Source: an uncultured Duganella sp.
GTDB lineage: Bacteria > Pseudomonadota > Gammaproteobacteria > Burkholderiales > Burkholderiaceae
Assembly (NCBI GenBank): GCA_946482335.1
Contig: CAMLRG010000127.1
Location: forward strand, 1 to 15,894
DNA: 15,894 nt
Direction: 5' to 3'
The notes under the pieces are model-generated. The model saw only the letters and a list, made by a program, of their open reading frames with translations, made no database searches and was not told the DNA's origin. The stretch's first letter is position 1, and each line of letters begins with the position of its first letter. Positions 8,722 to 15,229 of the stretch are shown one piece after another. A program made the translations under genes and the position numbers.

Positions 8722-8756
8722 GCGAATTTTGCCCACTTATCGGAACCTCGTAAAGT
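8722..8756 (+). promoter_or_regulatory. Candidate divergent promoter/operator between LysR and NAD(P)-binding genes
   Basis: Within the 82-bp divergent gap, an 11-bp near-palindrome GCGAATTTTGC (8722-8732, one mismatched pair) overlaps a possible -35 box TTGCCC (8729-8734). A possible -10 TAAAGT (8751-8756) follows at 16-bp spacing; each hexamer matches the consensus at four of six positions. The site would suit LysR control of the plus-strand gene and autoregulation. It does not match a T-N11-A box exactly, so this is a weak prediction. Confidence 0.3.
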
Positions 8757-8796
8757 CCTCATACTGAATGCATCTTCACCCAACCAGGAGTTTTTC

Positions 8797-9435
8797 ATGA
8801 AAATCGCATTGATTGGCGCTACCGGCTTCGTAGGCGGCGGCTTGCTGGCGGAGGCACTCGCGCGCGGCCACGAGGTGACGGCAGTGGTGAGCCGCCCGCA
8901 ACGGCTGACACCAGAGACAGGCCTGTCCGTGATTGGGGCCGACGTACTCGACCAGCAAAAGCTCGCCACGCAGCTCGCAGGACATGACGCGGTCATCAGC
9001 GCCTTCAGCGGCCACGCACAGGCCGATGTGCGTGCATACTACGGCCGTGGCGTCGATTCGATCATCGGCGCCAGCAAACAGGCCGGCGTACGGCGCCTTC
9101 TGATGGTAGGTGGCGCCGGCAGCCTGGAAGTGGCGCCAGGCGTACAGGCCGTCGATACCCCGGAGTTTCCGGCGCAGTGGAAAGCGTCCGCGCTGGGCGC
9201 GCGCGACACGCTGGAGAAATTGCGCAAAGAGCAGGACCTTGACTGGACTTTCCTCAGCCCCGCAGCGCTGCTTGAGCCGGGCCAACGCACTGGCAAATTC
9301 CGCCTCGGCGCCGACCAGCTGCTAACGGACGCACAAGGCCAGAGCCGTATTTCGGTGCAGGATTACGCGGTCGCCATGTTGGACGAGCTCGAGCATCCGG
9401 CCCATGCGCGCAAGCGTTTCAGCGTCGCGTACTGA
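8797..9435 (+). CDS. NAD(P)-binding Rossmann-fold protein (NAD_binding_10 type, SDR-like)
   Basis: 212 residues. The ATG at 8797 has AGGAG at 8786-8790, 6 nt upstream; the longer open frame reaches back into the LysR gene and is not used. The N terminus is a Rossmann beta-alpha-beta with GATGFVG (residues 7-13), the dinucleotide-binding glycine motif of atypical SDR proteins. The rest resembles the YwnB-like NAD(H)-binding family: a single domain with no classical YxxxK catalytic pair obvious. Such proteins act as reductases, epimerase-like enzymes or redox sensors, and the specific reaction cannot be read here. Divergent transcription from the LysR gene suggests that regulator controls it. 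Confidence 0.85.
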   Translation: MKIALIGATGFVGGGLLAEALARGHEVTAVVSRPQRLTPETGLSVIGADVLDQQKLATQLAGHDAVISAFSGHAQADVRAYYGRGVDSIIGASKQAGVRRLLMVGGAGSLEVAPGVQAVDTPEFPAQWKASALGARDTLEKLRKEQDLDWTFLSPAALLEPGQRTGKFRLGADQLLTDAQGQSRISVQDYAVAMLDELEHPAHARKRFSVAY

Positions 9436-9551
9436 GACGTGCCGCTGTACGGCTGCCGACCTGGCTGCTGCGCATGCTGAAGTTGTCGCTGGGCGTCACG
9501 CGGTGACATGAGCAACGTGTTGTGGTGGACTGGCGATGGTCCCATCGAATG
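9436..9551. other. Convergent intergenic gap, no clear terminator
   Basis: 116 bp between the 3' ends of the NAD(P)-binding gene and the second LysR gene. It holds a 5-bp-arm inverted repeat GTCAC-GCG-GTGAC (9495-9507) with no T-run on either side. No convincing gene or terminator is seen. Confidence 0.4.
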
Positions 9552-10487
9552 TCAAATGCCCGACTGCGCGCGCAGTGAGGCGCGCTGTTCCGCCGCAAGC
9601 TCGCGCGGCACCCAGGCGGCGACCGTCTCGATGAAGGCGCGCACTTGGGGCGGCATGAATGCGCGCTCCGGGTAAACCAGCGCGATCTGCATTTCGGCGC
9701 CGACGATGCCGGCGAGTACCTGCACGAGCGCGCCGCTCTTCAGGTGCGGCGATACGAGGTTATGCGGGAGGAGTGCGATGCCAAGACCGCTCACCGCGGC
9801 TTCGCACAACAGGGCGATGTCGTTCGAGAAGAGGGTGCCGTCAACATGGAGTTTGTCTCCGGAGATCAGGGGCCAGTGGGATAGCGGCAGCTCGCCGCGC
9901 GCGAAGCCAAGCAGACAGCGGTGGGTCCGCAGATCGCCTTCCGTACGCGGGGCGCCGCGTTCAGCGAGATAGGCGGGCGCCGCTACAGCCATCATCGGGT
10001 CGCGGAAGAGCGTGCGCGCGATGAGGCCGGGCTGGAGCTGGCTGCTGGCACGCAGCGCAACGTCATAGCCGCCGTTGAGGACATCAACATGCTGGTTCGA
10101 CGTGTGGACATGGACACGCAGCGCAGGGTAGCGCGCCGCGAACTCGCAGAGCATCGCATGGAAGCTTGCGTTCATCATTGGCGGCACCGAGACGCGCAGA
10201 TCGCCGCGCACGACGTCGTCGCTCATGCGCACGCTCTGCTCGGCGAGACGTACGGCTTCGAGCGCGATGCTGGCCTGCCGATAGAACACTTCACCGACAT
10301 CGGTGAGGACGAGGCTACGCGTGGAACGACGCAGAAGGCGCGCGCCCAACCGTTCCTCGAGACGAGCGAGGCGGCGGCTCACCGTCGCGCGCGGTACTCC
10401 TAGCTCGGCAGCGGCGCGCGAGAGGGATTTGGCGTCGACCGTCTTGGTGAAGGCGACGAGTTCGGATGTTTCGACGGGATCGCTCAT
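9552..10487 (-). CDS. LysR family transcriptional regulator
   Basis: 311 residues from the ATG at 10487. The frame can be opened three codons earlier at a TTG (10496), which is less likely. The helix-turn-helix lies at about residues 8-66 (AKSLSRAAAELGVPRATVSRRL), followed by a substrate-binding domain from about 90 to 295 with the typical LRVSVPP, YDVALRAS and EAAVSGLGIALLP segments. It belongs to the same broad DmlR/CrgA-like LysR group as the other LysR gene here, but the two are only distantly similar. It diverges from an NmrA-like gene with a 144-bp gap, suggesting that gene is its target. There is no strong Shine-Dalgarno. The effector is unknown. Confidence 0.92.
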   Translation of the reverse strand: MSDPVETSELVAFTKTVDAKSLSRAAAELGVPRATVSRRLARLEERLGARLLRRSTRSLVLTDVGEVFYRQASIALEAVRLAEQSVRMSDDVVRGDLRVSVPPMMNASFHAMLCEFAARYPALRVHVHTSNQHVDVLNGGYDVALRASSQLQPGLIARTLFRDPMMAVAAPAYLAERGAPRTEGDLRTHRCLLGFARGELPLSHWPLISGDKLHVDGTLFSNDIALLCEAAVSGLGIALLPHNLVSPHLKSGALVQVLAGIVGAEMQIALVYPERAFMPPQVRAFIETVAAWVPRELAAEQRASLRAQSGI

Positions 10488-10496
10488 ATGGATCAA

Positions 10497-10568
10497 ATCT
10501 TGGCAAATGATGTCAACTTTTGCAGTATTGCTTCAAATGTCGATCCGGCGCAAGATCTGGCCCAAGAT
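10497..10568. promoter_or_regulatory. Candidate LysR operator elements in the divergent gap
   Basis: The 144-bp gap between the LysR and NmrA-like genes carries a 19-bp interrupted dyad TTTG-N11-CAAA (10519-10537). Flanking it are inverted copies ATCTTGG (10497-10503) and CCAAGAT (10562-10568). The outer pair and central dyad are placed as a recognition plus activation site for a LysR tetramer might be. No clear -35/-10 pair could be assigned to either gene. Short motifs like these can arise by chance. Confidence 0.3.
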
Positions 10569-10631
10569 AAACCGACCGCAGCGCTTTCGCCTCCGTGCTG
10601 GCGCCATGGATCAAAAAGGAAAGAGGTGTAA

Positions 10632-11549
10632 ATGAAATCGAGCGGAAAGAAACTGATTGCCGTCTTCGGCGCAACGGGAAACCAGGGCGGCGGCGTGGTG
10701 CGTGCCCTGAAGGCCAGCGGCCAATTCGATGTGCGCGCGCTCTCCCGCGAACCGGGTAAGTACCACGGCGGCGCCGACGAGGTGGTCGCAGCCGATCTGG
10801 AACGCCCGGAGACCCTTGCAGAAGCACTCAAAGGCGCACACGGCGTCTTTCTCGTCACCAATTTCTGGCAGGAAGGCACCGATGAGATCCGGCAGGCAAC
10901 GGCGGCGATTCAGGCTGCGAAAGCTGCAGGCGTCAATCATCTGATCTGGTCGACACTTCCCAACGTCGAGGCGATCAGCGGCGGCGAGTTCAAACTCCCC
11001 CAATTCACGGGGAAGTCGAAGGTCGATGCGATCGTCAAGGATGCCGGATTTCCGCGTCACACCTTCGTCGTACCGCCTGCCTACTTTCAAAACTTCGCCG
11101 GACCATACGGTCCGCAACGGCAGCAGGACGGCAGCTTTGGCTGGGTGCTGCCCATCGATCCTGCGGTGCGTTGCATCCACATGGGTGACATCAACGAGCT
11201 GGGCAACATCGTGGCCGGCGCGTTCGCGCACCCGGATGAAACGGGCGATGGCGCCTATCTGCCCCTGGTCGGTGACTTCCTGAGCTTCAACGAGCTCGTC
11301 GGCACCTTGAATCAGTTGGGCCAGCAGATTTCGTTCACACGCGTTTCGCGGGAGGTGTTCGCAGGCTTTTTCCCGGGCGCCGATGCGATAGGTGAGACGC
11401 TGGCCTACTACAACGACTATACCTATCTTGGCCCGGGCCCGCACGACGAAGAGATCGCGCTGGCGAACAAGGTAGCAGGCCGGACGCCGACATCATTTGC
11501 AGCATGGGCTCGGGATAATTTCCGGCTCGGCGCGGCTCCCTCGGCTTGA
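10632..11549 (+). CDS. NmrA-like family NAD(P)-binding protein
   Basis: 305 residues. The ATG at 10632 is preceded by GAGGTG near 10624. The Rossmann motif GATGNQG at residues 13-19 is the NmrA/HSCARG form of the dinucleotide-binding loop, and downstream segments (FLVTNFW, LIWSTLPN, PPAYFQNF) are characteristic of NmrA-like proteins. These atypical SDR proteins usually lack the catalytic Tyr-Lys pair. Known members are NADP(H)-sensing regulators or stress-induced reductases, so either role is possible. Divergent from a LysR gene, which probably controls it. Its 3' end is followed by a perfect hairpin. Confidence 0.9.
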   Translation: MKSSGKKLIAVFGATGNQGGGVVRALKASGQFDVRALSREPGKYHGGADEVVAADLERPETLAEALKGAHGVFLVTNFWQEGTDEIRQATAAIQAAKAAGVNHLIWSTLPNVEAISGGEFKLPQFTGKSKVDAIVKDAGFPRHTFVVPPAYFQNFAGPYGPQRQQDGSFGWVLPIDPAVRCIHMGDINELGNIVAGAFAHPDETGDGAYLPLVGDFLSFNELVGTLNQLGQQISFTRVSREVFAGFFPGADAIGETLAYYNDYTYLGPGPHDEEIALANKVAGRTPTSFAAWARDNFRLGAAPSA

Positions 11550-11607
11550 ATCAATCCTGACTTACTCCAACGAGCCGTGGGGCGTGAAGCCTGCTAAGCC
11601 GATGTGT

Positions 11608-11636
11608 GTAGCCCGGCATTTAAAAGGCCGGGCTAC
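11608..11636. terminator. Perfect inverted repeat, probable bidirectional terminator
   Basis: Arms GTAGCCCGGC (11608-11617) and GCCGGGCTAC (11627-11636) pair over all 10 positions around a 9-nt AT-rich loop. It lies in the 101-bp gap between the convergent NmrA-like gene and ABC permease gene, as expected for a shared terminator. There is no T-run after either arm, so it is not a canonical intrinsic terminator and could instead be a REP-like intergenic repeat. Confidence 0.6.
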
Positions 11637-11650
11637 CGCATAGGATACGA

Positions 11651-12616
11651 TCAGTTCTCTTCGCGCCAGCGGCGCAGCCAGATCGCAGCGGCAATCATGC
11701 CCACGCCCGCCGCAACGCCAATCCACAGCACCGGGCTGGCCAGCGAAGTGTAGGCTTCGTTGAAGAAGGCGGAGATGGCTTCTGCTGGGTTGCCTTTCGG
11801 CCCATCGGCATGTTCCATCGCCTGGCGTGCCGATTCGTCGAACATGAACCAGGCGCCTGGCAGCACGCTGCCCAGCAGGCGCAGTACCACGTTCTGGAAG
11901 TACCACTCAATGTTCAGGCCCATCTTGAAGGCATGGTTGGCCCAGGCCAGCAGGGCGCCGCTCATCAGCGGTGTGCCGACTGCCCACAGGAACACCTTGC
12001 TGCGCGCCCAGCTCGATACCAGCAGCAGCCAGCCCACGGTCGGCAAGGCCCACAGCAGGTAGACCGGGATCAGCGACAGCATGCGGAATGGGCTGAGCCA
12101 CAGGTTGGTCGCCGACAGCAGGTCGCCGAACACGTTCACGCCGTGGAAGCTGAGCGAGATGGCAGCCATCACCATGATCGCGAACGAAGTCAGGAAGGAG
12201 ATCGCGGCAATGGTCAGCGGCACTGCCACCGTCGCCACCAGCACCTTGGACAGCACGGTGAACGAATCGGACACCGGCAGCGATTTCCAGAACAGGATGC
12301 TGCGGTCGCGGCGGTCGTCGTACAGGGCGCTCAGGCAGTAGAAGAACACCAGGAAGCCCATCATGATGTACAGCGGCACCCCAATCATCGGGAAGGCTGC
12401 GCCCACCACATTGGCCATGTCATGGCGCTCGACGACCGTCATTTCATGGAAGCGCGACAGCTTTTCGCCGTCGAAGTGCATCTCGACGTTGTTACCGATG
12501 ATGAGCATCACGGCAGTGAAGGCCACCAGCAGGGCGCCGACGATGGCCGGCGCCCAGAGCAGCATGCCCTTGTTCTCCCAGTATTCGCGCTGCATCAGCC
12601 ATTTCATCGTGTTCAT
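11651..12616 (-). CDS. ABC-2 type transporter permease
   Basis: 321 residues. The ATG at 12616 overlaps the ATPase stop (ATGA) and has AAGGA 8 nt upstream inside the ATPase gene; an in-frame ATG at 12607 is less likely. About six hydrophobic segments are visible, near residues 19-41, 73-97, 127-152, 177-203, 207-228 and 292-315, with a long loop after the first (about 42-72). A charged DDRRDR stretch at about 101-106, before the third segment, is common in ABC-2 permeases that follow a YtrA-type regulator. It pairs with the adjacent ATPase as an inner-membrane transporter, probably an exporter. The substrate is unknown; in Bacillus the ytr system responds to cell-wall antibiotics, which cannot be transferred safely to this Gram-negative host. 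Confidence 0.88.
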   Translation of the reverse strand: MNTMKWLMQREYWENKGMLLWAPAIVGALLVAFTAVMLIIGNNVEMHFDGEKLSRFHEMTVVERHDMANVVGAAFPMIGVPLYIMMGFLVFFYCLSALYDDRRDRSILFWKSLPVSDSFTVLSKVLVATVAVPLTIAAISFLTSFAIMVMAAISLSFHGVNVFGDLLSATNLWLSPFRMLSLIPVYLLWALPTVGWLLLVSSWARSKVFLWAVGTPLMSGALLAWANHAFKMGLNIEWYFQNVVLRLLGSVLPGAWFMFDESARQAMEHADGPKGNPAEAISAFFNEAYTSLASPVLWIGVAAGVGMIAAAIWLRRWREEN

Positions 12617-13470
12617 TCGTATTGTCCTTTCATGCTGGCGACGAACAGGTCGGCCACGCTGGGGGTACGGGTTTCGCCAAACGTTTCGAGCTGCTTGCGC
12701 GAGACGCCGTCGAACAGCATCACGGCCTTGCCGAACACGGTGCGCTGGTGCAGCGGCTGCAGGGCGCTGGCGGCGGTCATGTATTCCGGCTGCACCATCA
12801 CTTCGGTGTAACGGTCGCCGATTTCGTCCATCGAGGCGGCCAGGGTGATCTTGCCGTCGCGGATGAACATCAGGTCGGTCAGGATATTCTCGACTTCCTC
12901 GATCTGGTGGGTGGTGATCAGGATGGTCTTGTTCTCGTCGAAGTAGTCTTCCAGCAGCTGGTGGTAGAACTGCTTGCGGTACAGGATGTCCAGGCCCAGG
13001 GTCGGCTCGTCGAGCACCAGCAGCTTGGCGTCGATCGCCATCACCAGCGCCAGGTGCAGCTGCACGATCATGCCCTTGGACATGGCCTTGACCTTCATGT
13101 TCGGCGACAGCTTGGTGTTGGAGATGTATTTTTCGGCGCGTTCGCGGTTGAAGCGCGGGTGCACGCCTTCCACGAAGCTGATGGCGTCCTTCACCTTCAG
13201 CCAGCGCGGCAGGATGGCGACGTCGGCGATGAAGCAGACATCCTTCATCAGCTCGTCGCGCTGCTGGCGCGGGTCCAGGCCCAGCACGTTCAATTCGCCT
13301 TCGAAGTGCGACAGGCCGAGGATGGCTTTCAGCGTGGTGGTCTTGCCGGAGCCATTGGGCCCGATCAGGCCGACGATGCGGCCGGCGTTGATCTGGAAGC
13401 TGGCGTCGTCCAGCGCCTTGGTGGTGCCGTAACGCTTGCTCAGGTTTTTAGCGGTGATGATCGCTGTCAT
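12613..13470 (-). CDS. ABC transporter ATP-binding protein (YtrB-like)
   Basis: 285 residues. The start at 13470 overlaps the regulator stop (ATGA) and has AAGGAG 7 nt upstream. Walker A is GPNGSGKTT at 37-45, Walker B LLVLDE at 150-155 with Glu155, D-loop GLD at 159-161, and switch His188 in ITTH. The ABC signature is degenerate, reading MSKGM at 130-134 instead of LSGGQ, and the Q-loop region reads FIADVAILPRW, with no obvious glutamine. Similar changes are common in the ATPases paired with YtrA regulators, so I read it as functional. It should dimerise and energise the permease encoded just downstream. Confidence 0.92.
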   Translation of the reverse strand: MTAIITAKNLSKRYGTTKALDDASFQINAGRIVGLIGPNGSGKTTTLKAILGLSHFEGELNVLGLDPRQQRDELMKDVCFIADVAILPRWLKVKDAISFVEGVHPRFNRERAEKYISNTKLSPNMKVKAMSKGMIVQLHLALVMAIDAKLLVLDEPTLGLDILYRKQFYHQLLEDYFDENKTILITTHQIEEVENILTDLMFIRDGKITLAASMDEIGDRYTEVMVQPEYMTAASALQPLHQRTVFGKAVMLFDGVSRKQLETFGETRTPSVADLFVASMKGQYE

Positions 13471-13835
13471 GCCGGGGCTCCTTGTGGCGGCACATTCGTG
13501 GCACGCAACAGTTGTTCAATGTCCAGGCCCAGGCGGCGGATGCGTTCGACCATCGCGGGCCATTCTTCGCGGATAAAGCGTTCGCGTTCGGTGGACAGCA
13601 GTTTATCAACAGCGCCTTCGGTAACGTACATTCCAAGTCCCCTTCTTTTTTCTACCAAGGTTTCGTCGACCAGTTCCTGATAGGCCCGGGAGACGGTGAT
13701 TGGGTTCAATTGATAATCGGCCGCGACCTGGCGCACCGAGGGCAGGGCATCGCCGGGCTTGAGCAAGCCATCCAGCATCATGCCGACGACCCGCTCCTTC
13801 AATTGCAGGTAGATCGGACGGTTTTCATTCCACAT
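13467..13835 (-). CDS. GntR family regulator, YtrA subfamily
   Basis: 122 residues, the short length typical of YtrA proteins: a winged helix-turn-helix at about 8-70 (PIYLQLKERV, PSVRQVA, NPITVSRAYQEL) followed by a short helical dimerisation tail and no ligand domain. The start at 13835 has GGAGG 9 nt upstream. First gene of a three-gene operon with the ABC ATPase and permease, each joined by an ATGA overlap. YtrA-type proteins typically repress their own transporter operon, and an inverted repeat over the -10 box upstream supports this here. The inducing signal is unknown. Confidence 0.92.
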   Translation of the reverse strand: MWNENRPIYLQLKERVVGMMLDGLLKPGDALPSVRQVAADYQLNPITVSRAYQELVDETLVEKRRGLGMYVTEGAVDKLLSTERERFIREEWPAMVERIRRLGLDIEQLLRATNVPPQGAPA

Positions 13836-13872
13836 ACATCGTTTCCTCCAGTGTTGGTGATTTAATGAACTG

Positions 13873-13912
13873 GTGTTGTAGTGAACTATAACACTGAATT
13901 GGTTAGATGCAA
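13873..13912 (-). promoter_or_regulatory. Sigma70-like promoter with overlapping YtrA-type operator
   Basis: On the minus strand a -35 TTGCAT (13907-13912) and a -10 TATAGT (13885-13890) are spaced 16 bp apart, about 50 bp before the regulator ATG. An inverted repeat with 9-bp arms (13873-13881 and 13886-13894, 8 of 9 paired, 4-bp spacer) covers the -10. Its outer halves read GTGTT-N12-AACAC, similar to the AGTGTA-N13-TACACT site that I recall for Bacillus YtrA. Repressor binding there would block the promoter. Confidence 0.7.
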
Positions 13913-13970
13913 GTGGTTTTTTTGCAAATCCGGACTAAGCTGTGGAGTACCCGCCTGAAAGGAGATTGCC

Positions 13971-14435
13971 ATGTCCAGAACACTGTCCCGCGCCCTGGCT
14001 GCCGGTGTTGCCGCTGCAGCCCTTGGGTGCCTGTTTCCTGTTTCCGCAATGCACGTCGGCGATGAAATGAAGTGGGGCGATGCGCCGCCAACCCTGCCCA
14101 AGGGAGCCAAGCTGGCAGTCCTGCAGGGCGACCCCGGCAAGGCCGGGCCGTTCGTGATGCGTCTGTCGGCCCCGGCGGGCTATAAGGTGCCGCCGCATAT
14201 GCATTCGCAGATCGAAAATGTTACGGTGATCAAGGGCACGCTGCTGCTGGGCATGGGCGACAAGCTCGATGAGAAAGCCGCCAAGGCCCACCGGGCGGGC
14301 GATTTCGTCGCGATTCCCGCCAAGACCAACCACTACGCGATCATGAAAGGCGCCACCGTCGTGCAATTGCACGGGGAGGGGCCGTTCGATATCACATATG
14401 TGAACCCGGACGACGATCCGTCGAAGAAGAAGTAA
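13971..14435 (+). CDS. Exported cupin-domain protein
   Basis: 154 residues. GGAG at 13961-13964 lies 6 nt before the ATG. Residues 1-26 form a signal peptide (arginine-containing start, alanine-rich core, likely cleavage after PVSA); ALGC at 17-20 is a poor lipobox, so a soluble periplasmic protein is more likely than a lipoprotein. A single cupin barrel follows, with metal ligands His76, His78 and Glu82 (HMHSQIE) and His121, the complete four-residue cupin set. Known relatives include small periplasmic cupins of unknown activity, and the substrate cannot be assigned. The gene diverges from the ytr-like operon and ends with a lysine-rich tail that overlaps the convergent DUF72 gene by 44 bp. 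No good promoter hexamers were found for it. Confidence 0.85.
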   Translation: MSRTLSRALAAGVAAAALGCLFPVSAMHVGDEMKWGDAPPTLPKGAKLAVLQGDPGKAGPFVMRLSAPAGYKVPPHMHSQIENVTVIKGTLLLGMGDKLDEKAAKAHRAGDFVAIPAKTNHYAIMKGATVVQLHGEGPFDITYVNPDDDPSKKK

Positions 14436-15183
14436 GCATCTGTTCCAGCTGGACGGCTTGCCGCACCTGGCTGCCGGACATGGTGTTGTCGAAGATGACC
14501 AGGGCTTCGCCGCCCTGGGCGCGCAGCCACGCCGCGACTCGTGCCAGCCGTTCCGGCTCGTAGACGGAGCGGTAGATGTGCGGGCTGCCGTGCAGGCGCA
14601 CATAGGTCGCGTTGTCGTGGGTGGCGACGAATGGACCAGGCTCGCCGGCGGGCGGGTCGGCCACCACGCGGATAACGCCCAGCTCCCGCATCAATGCCGT
14701 CGCCTCGCCGGCAAACCAGGTCCCATGGCGCGCTTCGCAGGCCAATGACGGGTGGCGCTGCGATTGCCCCTGCTGCAGCGTGCTGCCGAAGCGCTCGCGC
14801 AGGGAGGCGAACAGCCGGCGAGCAGCCTCTACGTCAAAGCGTAGGCTGGGCGGGGTCTGGACCAGCACCCATCCCAGTTTGCTGCCGAGCGCGCTCGCTT
14901 CGGCGGCGAAGCGATCGAGCTCGGCGCCGAACTCCTGCAAGCGTTTCTCGTGGGTGATGGACTTCGGCAGCTTGACGGCGAAGCGGAAGCCGGCGGGCAC
15001 GCTGTCCGCCCAGCGCGCATAGGTGTCCGGCCGGTGCGGCCGATAAAACGATGAGTTGATCTCGACGGCCGCGAAGCGCGCCGCATAGCGGGCCAGGTTG
15101 CTGCCACGCGCGGACGGCGGGAACAAGTCCGCGTCCGCGCGTGGCAGGGCCCAGCCCGCGATACCAATGGTTACACGTCCCAT
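14392..15183 (-). CDS. DUF72 (YecE-like) family protein
   Basis: 263 residues from the ATG at 15183; a TTG two codons upstream (15189) is in frame but less likely. The N-terminal TIGIAGWALP and the following segments FAAVEINSSFYR, FRFAVKLPKSITHEKRL, LVQTPPSLRF, YVRLHG and YEPERL are hallmarks of DUF72, a TIM-barrel-like family whose biochemical role is not settled. No signal peptide, so cytoplasmic. The last 15 codons run antisense to the end of the cupin gene, which may mean a small C-terminal extension relative to family members. A weak GGGA lies about 9 nt before the start. Confidence 0.88.
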   Translation of the reverse strand: MGRVTIGIAGWALPRADADLFPPSARGSNLARYAARFAAVEINSSFYRPHRPDTYARWADSVPAGFRFAVKLPKSITHEKRLQEFGAELDRFAAEASALGSKLGWVLVQTPPSLRFDVEAARRLFASLRERFGSTLQQGQSQRHPSLACEARHGTWFAGEATALMRELGVIRVVADPPAGEPGPFVATHDNATYVRLHGSPHIYRSVYEPERLARVAAWLRAQGGEALVIFDNTMSGSQVRQAVQLEQMLTSSSTDRRPGSHM

Positions 15184-15197
15184 GCGCAATTCCCGTT

Positions 15198-15213
15198 ATA
15201 GTCCTAGGACTAT
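15198..15213. promoter_or_regulatory. Perfect 16-bp palindrome in a divergent promoter gap
   Basis: ATAGTCCTAGGACTAT is fully self-complementary and lies in the 46-bp gap between the DUF72 and DUF1439 genes. A second dyad, CTATG-G-CATAG (15210-15220), overlaps its right end. The palindrome includes the -10-like TATAGT on the plus strand (15197-15202) and abuts TATAAC on the minus strand, so a repressor bound here could control both genes. No matching -35 boxes were found at normal spacing. The binding protein is unknown. Confidence 0.45.
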
Positions 15214-15229
15214 GGCATAGGAGTCGGAC

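Noticed and set aside
8715..8996. N-terminal extension of the first LysR protein to base 8996
   Set aside because: Would cover the divergent promoter and the start of the opposite gene, and the added residues do not resemble LysR proteins; the ATG at 8714 gives the normal length.
9495..9507. GTCAC-GCG-GTGAC inverted repeat as a terminator
   Set aside because: Only 5-bp arms, no T-run on either side; common by chance in GC-rich DNA.
9363..9545. Small minus-strand open frame in the gap after the NAD(P)-binding gene
   Set aside because: No ribosome site, unlike any family I recognise, and mostly antisense to the end of a real gene.
11810..12811. 333-codon plus-strand open frame opposite the permease gene
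   Set aside because: Histidine/glutamine-rich low-complexity product typical of antisense to a membrane-protein gene; no ribosome site or homology signal.
12622..13680. 352-codon plus-strand open frame opposite the ATPase gene
   Set aside because: Antisense shadow; the minus strand shows complete Walker motifs and operon overlaps.
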